Positions 1 through 6,534 of a stretch of DNA of 8,563 nt are shown here, piece by piece. The notes beneath the pieces were generated by a model that ran no database searches, was not told where the DNA came from, and saw nothing but the letters and a program-made list of their open reading frames with translations. Made by a program: the position numbers and the translations under genes. The number at the start of each line of letters is the position of its first letter. Position 1 is the stretch's first letter. The DNA is from CAYJXA01 sp964404595 (GTDB lineage: Archaea > Nanobdellota > Nanobdellia > Woesearchaeales > GW2011-AR9): contig CAYOKQ010000064.1 in the NCBI GenBank assembly GCA_964404595.1, forward strand, positions 1 to 8,563, written 5' to 3'.

Positions 1-2
1 CT

Positions 3-50
3 CTCAGAGAGGAAGAAATCGGTTATTTTACAGAGGAAGGGTTTCTATAG
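3..50 (+). CDS. Possible 3' tail of an upstream gene
   Basis: One frame is open from the window edge to a TAG and would encode an acidic tail (LREEEIGYFTEEGFL). This reads like an ordinary C-terminus, but 15 codons cannot prove a gene. A second frame is also open to a TAA at 58-60 with a more basic peptide, so the frame choice is a judgement. No function can be assigned. Confidence 0.3.
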   Translation, partial: LREEEIGYFTEEGFL

Positions 51-68
51 AGCCCATTAACCGTAATC

Positions 69-76
69 TTTATATA
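69..76 (+). promoter_or_regulatory. Archaeal TATA box of the MNT/HEPN operon
   Basis: TTTATATA matches the archaeal box A consensus. With the usual TATA-to-start distance of about 25-27 nt, transcription would begin near position 98. That leaves a leader of only about 12 nt with no Shine-Dalgarno sequence before the ATG at 110. The spacing is inferred; no transcript data are available. Confidence 0.6.
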
Positions 77-83
77 CTATCAG

Positions 84-111
84 TTCACATATGTGAATTA
101 TTAGTTCACAT
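84..111. promoter_or_regulatory. Operator-like array of three TTCACAT half-sites
   Basis: TTCACAT (84-90) and its complement ATGTGAA (91-97) form a perfect 14-bp palindrome. A third TTCACAT lies at 105-111, so AGTTCACAT is repeated directly 21 bp apart (82-90 and 103-111), two turns of the helix. The array lies between the TATA box and the start codon, covers the predicted transcription start and includes the first bases of the ATG. This is where a repressor would block initiation. The likely binder is the winged-helix part of the gene just downstream (inference). Confidence 0.6.
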
Positions 112-742
112 GGCACCATTAGCCAAAACTGAAAGGGCTGTACTGCTCCTCCTATTCAAGGATTTTAGTACAGATTACAATGCCAACTTGATATGCAAGA
201 AATTAGAGATTTCACGCAGGGGGGCATTAAAAATTGTCAAAAAACTTAAAGAACAAGAATTGCTGATCGGGCGCCAATATGGAAAAGCAGTTTTCTACAA
301 AGTAAATCTGGCACAAGCGTACACCCGTAAAGTAATAGAAGTATTGCTGATGGAAGAATCAAAAGAAAAAGGCTCCCGATGGTTATCAGAATTTAAAGAG
401 TTGTTTCCGCAGGTAAGCATAGCTATCATCTTTGGCTCCGCGATACGAAATTATGATAAAGCGAACGATATTGATCTGGTGGTGGTATTTACAAAGAAAA
501 AATATAAAACGGTGACAGAATGGATAGCTGATAAAAACAGAATACTCTTAAAACCGATTCATCGAATCATACAGACCCCACAAGATTTAATTAAAAATTT
601 AAAAATGCCTGATCCGGTGATAGTGAATGCTCTTCGATTCGGGTACATACTCCATGGTTACGAAGAACTCATTGATGCAGTATACCAAGCCCAGAAATCG
701 CACGGGAACTTTGCAGTTCCAGAACCAGAAAAGAGGTTATAA
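110..742 (+). CDS. Winged-helix MNT nucleotidyltransferase, antitoxin-like partner of HEPN protein
   Basis: This 210-aa protein has two parts. Residues 1 to about 67 form a winged helix-turn-helix (recognition region near NLICKKLEISRRGALKIV). Residues 90 to about 190 form a minimal nucleotidyltransferase of the DNA polymerase beta superfamily, with FGS (G109, S110) followed by D120-I-D122, the GSx9DxD signature that binds metal and NTP. Paired MNT proteins act as antitoxins of HEPN toxins, in studied cases by adding AMP to the toxin. No clear third carboxylate is seen; KPIHRII (148-154) occupies the expected strand, so activity is uncertain. The frame is open upstream to the window edge, but ATG 110 is the first start codon in it and fits the TATA position. 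The stop overlaps the next ATG by one base (TAATG), showing an operon. The N-terminal DNA-binding domain and the repeats at the promoter suggest autoregulation. Confidence 0.85.
   Translation: MAPLAKTERAVLLLLFKDFSTDYNANLICKKLEISRRGALKIVKKLKEQELLIGRQYGKAVFYKVNLAQAYTRKVIEVLLMEESKEKGSRWLSEFKELFPQVSIAIIFGSAIRNYDKANDIDLVVVFTKKKYKTVTEWIADKNRILLKPIHRIIQTPQDLIKNLKMPDPVIVNALRFGYILHGYEELIDAVYQAQKSHGNFAVPEPEKRL
733..737 (+). promoter_or_regulatory. Ribosome binding site of the HEPN gene
   Basis: GAGGT lies inside the last codons of the MNT gene, 4 nt before ATG 742 and 7 nt before ATG 745. The spacing favours the second ATG as the true start. Confidence 0.5.
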
Positions 743-1266
743 TGATGGCTCAGGTTGACAATAAAGTGGAGTGGTGCTTGAAGAAAGCAGAAAAAGAATT
801 GAAAGAAAGCCCTTGGCATAGGGGATTAGTAAGAATTAAACCTTCTCTAACCGAGGCCCAAAAACATGTAGAGAAAGCAGAGCATAATCTTAAGGCTGCG
901 CAATTTTTCAATGATAATGGTTACTCTGATTGGTCCGCAAGCGCTTTCTTTTATTGCATCTATCATTGTTTTTTGGCAATTCTACTAAAATATGGGTATG
1001 AAAGTAGAAATCAGGAATGTACCTTGGCTGTGATAGAAATGCTTATAGAGAAAGATATTATTGATTTAGAATTGAAATATTTAAACCTGCTCAACCTGAC
1101 GAAAGCCAAAGAGATGGACCATAATTTAATTAAAATACGAGAAGAATTTCAGTATGGCACAGGAACATCCTACCAGAAAGTAGAAGAATTTGAATATTTT
1201 GTTAAAACATGTCAAGAAATGATTCATCGGACCAAAGAAATAATCAACCGTAAAGAAAAAGAGTAA
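742..1266 (+). CDS. HEPN domain protein, toxin-like partner of MNT protein
   Basis: This 174-aa, largely helical protein has a HEPN domain of the PF05168 type at about residues 40-165. It shows AEHNLKAAQFF, then SASAFFYCIYHCFLAILL (66-82, matching the family's YYAxFHA helix, with H75), then IREEFQYG (132-139). HEPN proteins beside MNT genes are usually ribonuclease toxins with an RX4-6H motif. Here R133 is followed by Y138 rather than His, so the standard RNase site is not visible. Two adjacent ATGs (742 and 745) could start it: AGGT at 734-737 is 4 nt from the first and 7 nt from the second, so 745 has the better spacing. It is translationally coupled to the upstream MNT gene. The pairing is convincing; whether it is a working toxin is not. 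Confidence 0.82.
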   Translation: MMAQVDNKVEWCLKKAEKELKESPWHRGLVRIKPSLTEAQKHVEKAEHNLKAAQFFNDNGYSDWSASAFFYCIYHCFLAILLKYGYESRNQECTLAVIEMLIEKDIIDLELKYLNLLNLTKAKEMDHNLIKIREEFQYGTGTSYQKVEEFEYFVKTCQEMIHRTKEIINRKEKE

Positions 1267-1278
1267 AATATAATAAAA

Positions 1279-3564
1279 ATGCCCACCGACAAATCCTGCT
1301 TCGAGTACGAAACTTATCATGAGGGAGAAAATAAAATCCTCAAAATCTATGCAGAGAAATGTAATTTTCCGCCTTCCATCGAATATAGCGAAGTCTGCAT
1401 GGCGAAAGTCATTGACACTCTGCTGGAAGTGAGCAACGTTACCACCGTCATATTATCCCAGTTGCGAGAATACGAATATGATTTTTCACAAACTGGCCTC
1501 CTGCTTGAATTAGCTCAATTCTTCAAGAAATTAAACAAAGAAGAACGAACGATATATTCACAGTTAATCGTAAACCCCACCCACGAACGTTATCTTCGCG
1601 GCAGTTATGCTCAGTTTCAAAGGGTTATCAGCAAGCGATTAAAAGAGGATCCATTGGCAGCATTTGTAGAGCTCAGGCGCCTGGAAGTGCGGGAAAATAT
1701 CAAGCTCAAAAATATCCTCGACCAGCGCCAGGCCCTCTCACAGCAGAAGTTCGTCGAATTAGTGCAGCATATTATCCAGCGTTTGGAGCAGTTAAAAATA
1801 ATCAATTTGCTCCTGCCCCATACCACCGATTATACGCTGGGAAAAAGAGAGATTTACGCCGTCATTTTTCATCCTACCACCAAGCCCGATTTTATGTACA
1901 CTAAGCTCATTGCCGAGTTTCCCGAAGGAGATTTGGTTGAAAGTTATGAATTTACTTCAGAAGAGGATACTTCTCAAGTCAATATTTTCCGTTTTGATGA
2001 TGATATTAAAACCATGTATCATCTAACTCCTCCGGAATTTCAATTTGCAGAGGAAGAATACGAACTTCTTGATGACGCCAAGCGCATTATGTCCGAACAT
2101 AAGCCGACGCGGGAAGAATTTGTTGATCCTGAACGTATACGGGAAGTGTTTTATAGTATTGGCAAAGATCTGATCACCGATTTGATCGAGCATCAACAAC
2201 TCACTATCACCGACGAGCGGGTAGAACAGCTCGCACAGGCGCTGTTACGCTATACTGTTGGATTTGGCCTCATCGAATTATTACTTTCCGACCCTAAAAT
2301 CCAGGATGTCAATATTAATTCTCCCAACGGTGAACTGCCCATCTTTATTGTGCATCAGGATTACGGCGACTGTTATACTAATGTATATCCTACCAGATTA
2401 GAAGTAGAAAGCTGGGCAACTAAATTACGGCTCATATCAGGCCGCCCTTTGGATGAAGCTAACCCTATTTTAGACACAGAATTAAAAGTAACTGGTTTTA
2501 GTTCAAGGGTCGCTGCAATCACTGCGCCGTTAAACCCAACCGGACTGGCCTTCTCCTTTCGACGTCATCGTGATTATCCCTGGACTTTTCCATTATATAT
2601 GCAGCCCAAAATTAAATATATGAATTCCCTGGCTGCCGGATTGATCAGTTTTCTAATAGATAATGCAGCAACAATACTTGTGGCCGGGACGCGCAGCAGT
2701 GGAAAAACAAGCCTTTTGGGTTCCTTCCTCATTGAAATCATGCGCAGGACCAGAATTTTAACCATTGAAGATACCTTTGAATTACCTCAGGAATCCATGC
2801 GAAAATTAGGCTATAATATTGAATCACTTAAAGTAGCATCGGCTTTGTCAGCACCAGGATCGGAAGTGGACCCTTCCATCGGCATTCGCTCAACCTTACG
2901 GCTTGGCGATTCGGCCATTTTTGTGGGAGAAGTAAGATCCCGCGAGGCCGTGGCACTTTTTGAAGCCATGCGCGTGGGCGCTGCTGCCAATGTGGTTGCC
3001 GGCACTATTCATGCCGATAGTCCCTATGGCGTCTACGATCGGGTCGTCAACGATATCGGCGTGCCCAAAACTTCATTCAAAGCCATCGATATTATCGTCA
3101 CGACCAATCCCGTGATTTCCGGTCTCAAAAAATACAAGCGCATTTTGCGTATTACGGAAGTGCGCAAAGAATGGGACGAAGATCCGCTCAAAGAGGGCGC
3201 CTTTGTCGATCTGATGGTGTACAATCCCATTACCGACCAGCTGGAAGTGACCGATGAATTACGTAATGGCAATTCCATCATCCTGAAAACCATGGCTGGA
3301 CGGATCAAAGAATTTGCCGGTGATTGGGACGCAGTGTGGAATAATATTCAATTACGCGCCGACATCAAGCAGGCTATTGTCGATGCCAGCGTGCAGGCCA
3401 AAGATGCCTCTTTATTAGAAGCCGATTTTATCATCAAAGCTAACGATATATTCCATTTGATTTCAGATAAGGTAAAAGAAAGAATGGGAAAACTTGATGA
3501 CCAGCAGATTCTATTTGAGTATAAAGAATGGCTCAGGAAGGAAGGGAAGAAGAGAAAGATATAA
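1279..3564 (+). CDS. Type II/IV secretion system ATPase, GspE/TadA-VirB11 superfamily
   Basis: This 761-aa cytoplasmic motor ATPase would drive assembly or retraction of a type IV pilus-like or secretion filament. The N-terminal 280 residues or so are a family-specific domain. The conserved N-terminal ATPase subdomain follows, with PKIQDVNINSPNG around residues 338-350. The catalytic core has Walker A GTRSSGKTS (470-478, K476), the Asp box TIEDT (495-499), Walker B IFVGEVR (547-553, E551) and the His box GTIHADSPYGVYDRV (from 575, H578). All key residues are present, so it should be active. The start ATG lies 12 nt after the HEPN stop with no clear Shine-Dalgarno; readthrough from the TA operon is possible. 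In archaea this ATPase is normally followed by a TadC/GspF-type membrane platform gene, but here the next gene is on the opposite strand, so partners must be encoded elsewhere. Its exact system (pilus, archaellum-like, secretion) cannot be decided. Confidence 0.93.
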   Translation: MPTDKSCFEYETYHEGENKILKIYAEKCNFPPSIEYSEVCMAKVIDTLLEVSNVTTVILSQLREYEYDFSQTGLLLELAQFFKKLNKEERTIYSQLIVNPTHERYLRGSYAQFQRVISKRLKEDPLAAFVELRRLEVRENIKLKNILDQRQALSQQKFVELVQHIIQRLEQLKIINLLLPHTTDYTLGKREIYAVIFHPTTKPDFMYTKLIAEFPEGDLVESYEFTSEEDTSQVNIFRFDDDIKTMYHLTPPEFQFAEEEYELLDDAKRIMSEHKPTREEFVDPERIREVFYSIGKDLITDLIEHQQLTITDERVEQLAQALLRYTVGFGLIELLLSDPKIQDVNINSPNGELPIFIVHQDYGDCYTNVYPTRLEVESWATKLRLISGRPLDEANPILDTELKVTGFSSRVAAITAPLNPTGLAFSFRRHRDYPWTFPLYMQPKIKYMNSLAAGLISFLIDNAATILVAGTRSSGKTSLLGSFLIEIMRRTRILTIEDTFELPQESMRKLGYNIESLKVASALSAPGSEVDPSIGIRSTLRLGDSAIFVGEVRSREAVALFEAMRVGAAANVVAGTIHADSPYGVYDRVVNDIGVPKTSFKAIDIIVTTNPVISGLKKYKRILRITEVRKEWDEDPLKEGAFVDLMVYNPITDQLEVTDELRNGNSIILKTMAGRIKEFAGDWDAVWNNIQLRADIKQAIVDASVQAKDASLLEADFIIKANDIFHLISDKVKERMGKLDDQQILFEYKEWLRKEGKKRKI

Positions 3565-3586
3565 GAAATACCGAAAAAGATGATCA

Positions 3587-4975
3587 TTAGCGATCAAAAC
3601 GACCTTCATTGAATCTCCTGATCTCGTCTGCCTCTTCTATCCTCAAATAGGGAGTTATTGGTTTCACGTATTGCGTAGTGTTTCCAGGAAGTTCACACAT
3701 TTTCAAAAAATATTTTGTCGCTAATTCTCTGACTTTCCCATTAGGATGTGTCAACGGTGATGGAAGTGCTGTAAAATCTAAAGATTGAAAGGCTTCCGGA
3801 TGTTTTAATAAACTTTCAACTGCACTTGAATGCTTCGGGCTGTTCCAACCATTGTTCCCGGGAATAAAATCTTTTGAGATATGAGGACGAGGGACGGCTC
3901 CATATGCATTTACAACCATTCTGGTTACTTGATACGCAGCACCAAGAGACTCTTCTGTATCTGCCGTTGGATGCCCAAAAACCATTAATATTTCTGGCGT
4001 CATATCAAAATCTTCTCTCGTTGACCTAATTGCCTCTAAACATTTCTCTTCAGTATTATGCCCTTTCTTCACTGCTGCCCACACTTCTTTAGTCCAACCA
4101 TCGATGCCAAAGCCGACGGTAGTAAAACCAGCATTTACTAATTCTTCTATGCTTTTTCGGCTATTTTCTCGTGCTCGCAAAAATGAATCTACGGTAGCCA
4201 AACCGCGAAGCCTGATTTTAAAGCTTGGATTGCTTTGCTTAACTTCTTGGACTGCATATGCAAATTGGAGCAGTGATGACGGTGTTTGGAATACATCAAG
4301 ATTAGACATATACAATTGCAGTTCATCTAAACCAAAAGATTTTGCTTTCCCTACTAAATAATCCAAATCTGCTTGAATAATACCCCTATTTCTGTACGAT
4401 TCTTTTACTTTTGTGGTTTGTCCTGTCATTGGATCTTTATAAGTCCTTACCGCAGCACAAAAATCACAGGAAAACTTGCAGCCTTGAGATACATATAGAG
4501 AAAATTCTCTGGAAAGATATTCTCTCATGGCATCATCGCTTAACCGCTCATATGCGGGAATAAGTGAAGTTTTTTCTGGCGAAACCAATGCTCGTTCATC
4601 GATGCCCAGAACTCTTGCTAACGTAGAATCATCATTTCCGTTGTAGGTTGAACTACCAAACAATCGTTCTAATTGGCTTGGACTTAACCCAGAAACAACT
4701 TGCCCGCCAAGAAGAAATGTTTTCCCCCCATATTCTTCTTTAATCTTTTGTTGTGATTTTAAGACTTCCGGGATATATGGCGCACCCAACAGATTAAATC
4801 CTACATAATCTGAAGATGCTTCCAGAGGTTTTATATTTTCATCATGGAAAGTAACCTCTACTCCTGCGTCAAGTAATCGAGCACCTACCGTAAGCAAAGA
4901 GGTAGGCATATAGATGTGCCCCAATCCTTCTGCAGGCGCATAATTATGTCTTGGCTGTACTAAATCTATTTTCAT
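3587..4975 (-). CDS. B12-binding-type radical SAM protein
   Basis: This 462-aa protein has an N-terminal Rossmann-like region typical of cobalamin-binding radical SAM enzymes (MKIDLVQPR; FHDENIKP at 43-50; DYVGFNLLG at 56-64; LLGGQVVSG at 88-96). The usual cobalamin-ligating DxHxxG is not seen, as is common in this class. The radical SAM domain carries the canonical CX3CX2C cluster, SQGCKFSCDFC (C166, C170, C173), which binds the 4Fe-4S centre and S-adenosylmethionine. GFGIDG (288-293) and MVFGHPT (331-337) match later barrel strands of the class. The reaction and substrate are unknown; relatives methylate or rearrange unactivated carbons in lipids, peptides or cofactors. The ATG lies about 25 nt downstream of a TATA box and has no Shine-Dalgarno, fitting a leaderless transcript. 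It is convergent with the secretion ATPase (22-nt gap) and divergent from the Lrp-like regulator. Confidence 0.88.
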   Translation of the reverse strand: MKIDLVQPRHNYAPAEGLGHIYMPTSLLTVGARLLDAGVEVTFHDENIKPLEASSDYVGFNLLGAPYIPEVLKSQQKIKEEYGGKTFLLGGQVVSGLSPSQLERLFGSSTYNGNDDSTLARVLGIDERALVSPEKTSLIPAYERLSDDAMREYLSREFSLYVSQGCKFSCDFCAAVRTYKDPMTGQTTKVKESYRNRGIIQADLDYLVGKAKSFGLDELQLYMSNLDVFQTPSSLLQFAYAVQEVKQSNPSFKIRLRGLATVDSFLRARENSRKSIEELVNAGFTTVGFGIDGWTKEVWAAVKKGHNTEEKCLEAIRSTREDFDMTPEILMVFGHPTADTEESLGAAYQVTRMVVNAYGAVPRPHISKDFIPGNNGWNSPKHSSAVESLLKHPEAFQSLDFTALPSPLTHPNGKVRELATKYFLKMCELPGNTTQYVKPITPYLRIEEADEIRRFNEGRFDR

Positions 4976-4993
4976 AACTAAACAATAGTTACA

Positions 4994-5014
4994 CCAAATA
5001 TAAAAAACATTTGG
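4994..5014. promoter_or_regulatory. Inverted repeat CCAAAT-N9-ATTTGG covering a TATA box
   Basis: The arms are CCAAAT (4994-4999) and ATTTGG (5009-5014), centred 21 bp upstream of the radical SAM gene's predicted start. A dimeric regulator bound here would cover the TATA box. The divergent Lrp/AsnC-like gene is the obvious candidate, since such proteins often bind their own and adjacent promoters. Six-base arms in AT-rich DNA can arise by chance. Confidence 0.4.
4996..5004 (-). promoter_or_regulatory. TATA box of the minus-strand radical SAM gene
   Basis: Read on the minus strand this is TTTATATTT, centred about 25 nt upstream of the ATG at 4975. Transcription should start at or next to the start codon, giving a leaderless mRNA. 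It lies inside the inverted repeat at 4994-5014. Confidence 0.6.
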
Positions 5015-5039
5015 CCATATTTTAACCGTTTCATAGAAA

Positions 5040-5051
5040 TATTTATAAATA
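5040..5051 (+). promoter_or_regulatory. TATA box of the Lrp-like gene inside a 12-bp palindrome
   Basis: TATTTATAAATA is a perfect palindrome containing TTTATAAA (5042-5049). The box centre is about 28 nt upstream of the TTG at 5074, placing the transcription start within a few bases of the start codon. The symmetry may be incidental to a TATA box or may be part of an autoregulatory site. Confidence 0.55.
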
Positions 5052-5073
5052 AAAACAGATATAGGTCAAGAAA

Positions 5074-6069
5074 TTGAGTAAAATAACCTTAGATATAATT
5101 GACCGTAAACTCCTGGCTGAACTGGATCAGAACTGCCGCATCCCCAATTCCATCCTCGCCAGGAAAGTGGGCAAATCTAGAGAAGCAGTAAAATATCGCC
5201 TGGAGCAGCTGCAGAAAAAAGGAATCCTGATCAGCTTTATTACTTCCATCAACCCCAACAAGCTGGGATATTATATGTTTAAAGTATATTTGAAATTAGA
5301 AAATATTCCTGCCGAGAAATCAAAATTTTTTGAAGAATTAAGACATAATAAGGATATTTACTGGATGGGCATCTCTGATGGCGCATTCGATTGCGTGCTC
5401 GCAATTTTGGCCACCAACACCATAGAATATTTTGAAAAGATGAATACCCTGCTTTCCAAATGGAGGCATCTGGTTGTCAGCAAGATTCTCGGAACTATGG
5501 TGGATACTCGGCAGTATAACAAAAAGTTTTTTACTAACAGCCATGAAGGGCAAGCGGTTATTTTTGGCGGGGAAGTCCTTCATAATAAGATTGATGGTTT
5601 AGATTACAAAGTTCTCAATATTCTGGCGAACAATGCAAGAATTCCACTGACAGAGTTAGCCCGAAAGGTAAAATCAACAGTGGAAATTGTTCGAAGCAGG
5701 ATCCGGAAGCTGGAAGAGAAAGGGATTATTCTTGGTTATCGGATTTCAGTAGACTTAAATAAATTAGGTTTAGAATTTTTTAAAGCTATCATCTATTTTA
5801 GAACTTTGTCAGCCAGCGATGAAAAATCGTTATTTGAATGGATGAAACGGCATCCTAATTCTTTGTATTATATCAGAAGCTTAGCGCCATGGGAAGTTGA
5901 ATTTGAATTTGCTGTTGAAAATTATCAGCATTTCAACAAAATTATCAACGAGCTTCGGGAAAAATTTCCGCACGTCATCCGAAACCACGAACATTTGATC
6001 ATGATCTATGAGACTTGGATGCCGGCATATAAAGAATTACTGAAGGATGATAGAAAATATTCTTCTTAA
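5074..6069 (+). CDS. Tandem Lrp/AsnC-family transcriptional regulator
   Basis: This 331-aa protein contains two complete Lrp/AsnC units, where typical family members have one unit of about 150 aa. Unit 1 has a helix-turn-helix at about 5-55 (LDIIDRKLLAEL... REAVKYRLEQLQKKGIL) and an alpha-beta effector/dimerisation (RAM) domain at about 62-145. Unit 2 repeats this with a helix-turn-helix at 174-222 (GLDYKVLNILANNARIP... RIRKLEEKGIILGY) and a RAM domain at about 225-315. INPNKLGY (59-66) in unit 1 corresponds to VDLNKLGL (226-233) in unit 2. The start is TTG: an in-frame TAG lies just upstream at 5062-5064 and the next Met is residue 69. AGGT (5063-5066) is a weak ribosome binding site 7 nt before it. 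It likely represses or activates itself and perhaps the divergent radical SAM gene. The regulated pathway and effector are unknown. Confidence 0.9.
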   Translation: MSKITLDIIDRKLLAELDQNCRIPNSILARKVGKSREAVKYRLEQLQKKGILISFITSINPNKLGYYMFKVYLKLENIPAEKSKFFEELRHNKDIYWMGISDGAFDCVLAILATNTIEYFEKMNTLLSKWRHLVVSKILGTMVDTRQYNKKFFTNSHEGQAVIFGGEVLHNKIDGLDYKVLNILANNARIPLTELARKVKSTVEIVRSRIRKLEEKGIILGYRISVDLNKLGLEFFKAIIYFRTLSASDEKSLFEWMKRHPNSLYYIRSLAPWEVEFEFAVENYQHFNKIINELREKFPHVIRNHEHLIMIYETWMPAYKELLKDDRKYSS

Positions 6070-6101
6070 ATTACTATTAACCAGTAATGGGTATATACAC
6101 A

Positions 6102-6109
6102 ATATTTAA
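6102..6109 (+). promoter_or_regulatory. Probable TATA box of the 119-aa gene
   Basis: ATATTTAA is centred about 33 nt upstream of ATG 6139, predicting a start near 6131 and a leader of about 8 nt without a Shine-Dalgarno. GTATATAC at 6091-6098 is an alternative box that would give a roughly 20-nt leader. Confidence 0.4.
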
Positions 6110-6138
6110 GACCAAATGCTGATTTAACTCGAAATACA

Positions 6139-6498
6139 ATGGAATTACCAACCAATATACGAGGAAAACTACCGAGCCCAGCATTAAGGGCTCTCGATAA
6201 TGTACTGGAACAATTGACACCGACTATGGACAGAAGTCCGGAACACCAGCAGAGAGTTGGATCGATGATTATATCCTGCGTGACTGCCACCGTAAATGAA
6301 TATTGCAGATTCGATGCAGGAGCAAACGGCCCTGCTCTTCCCGTAGACTATCTTTCACAGCGATTGCTCGATTATAGTCAAGATGACCGCTATGCTCTCG
6401 CTGACGAAGAATTAGCAGCACTGGGCGATATGCTGGGGGCATTGTCCAAGCGACGAAGTTTCACTGCTCCTTTTCTTGCATTTCCCAGTCATGCGTAG
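6139..6498 (+). CDS. Hypothetical protein of 119 aa
   Basis: I do not recognise this protein. It appears soluble and mostly helical, with no signal peptide or membrane segment. It has two cysteines (in IISCV and NEYCRF), an acidic helix-like stretch in the second half (DDRYALADEELAALGDMLGAL) and a basic-aromatic tail (KRRSFTAPFLAFPSHA). Support for a real gene: a TATA-like box at a fitting distance, an ATG, a T-rich terminator-like stretch after the stop, and no better frame in this interval. Its DNA is visibly richer in G+C than its neighbours, which may mark recent acquisition. It lies 36 nt upstream of a radical SAM gene on the same strand, but that gene has its own TATA box, so they may be separate units. 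A role as substrate or partner of that enzyme is only speculation. Confidence 0.6.
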   Translation: MELPTNIRGKLPSPALRALDNVLEQLTPTMDRSPEHQQRVGSMIISCVTATVNEYCRFDAGANGPALPVDYLSQRLLDYSQDDRYALADEELAALGDMLGALSKRRSFTAPFLAFPSHA

Positions 6499-6504
6499 AA
6501 AGTA

Positions 6505-6512
6505 TTTATAAT
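6505..6512 (+). promoter_or_regulatory. TATA box of the second radical SAM gene
   Basis: TTTATAAT is centred about 26 nt upstream of ATG 6535, so transcription should begin at the start codon (leaderless). No Shine-Dalgarno precedes this ATG, which agrees. Confidence 0.6.
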
Positions 6513-6517
6513 TACAT

Positions 6518-6532
6518 TCTTTTTTTATCTTT
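6518..6532 (+). terminator. T-rich transcription terminator of the 119-aa gene
   Basis: A T-rich stretch with a run of seven T (6520-6526) lies 22 nt after the 119-aa gene's stop. Oligo-T tracts on the non-template strand are the main archaeal termination signal. It lies between the next gene's TATA box and its start codon, so terminator and promoter interlock. Confidence 0.5.
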
Positions 6533-6534
6533 AC

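Noticed and set aside
1265..1275. TATA-like AT stretch just before the ATPase ATG
   Set aside because: Only a few bases from ATG 1279, so it would start transcription inside the gene. The next Met (residue 41) is within the conserved N-terminal region.
3033..3308. 91-aa minus-strand open frame
   Set aside because: Antisense to the conserved C-terminal half of the secretion ATPase.
4104..4361. 85-aa plus-strand open frame
   Set aside because: Antisense shadow inside the minus-strand radical SAM gene.
6066..6290. 74-aa minus-strand open frame opposite the 119-aa gene
   Set aside because: No recognisable domain or start signal. The plus-strand frame has the TATA box and terminator.
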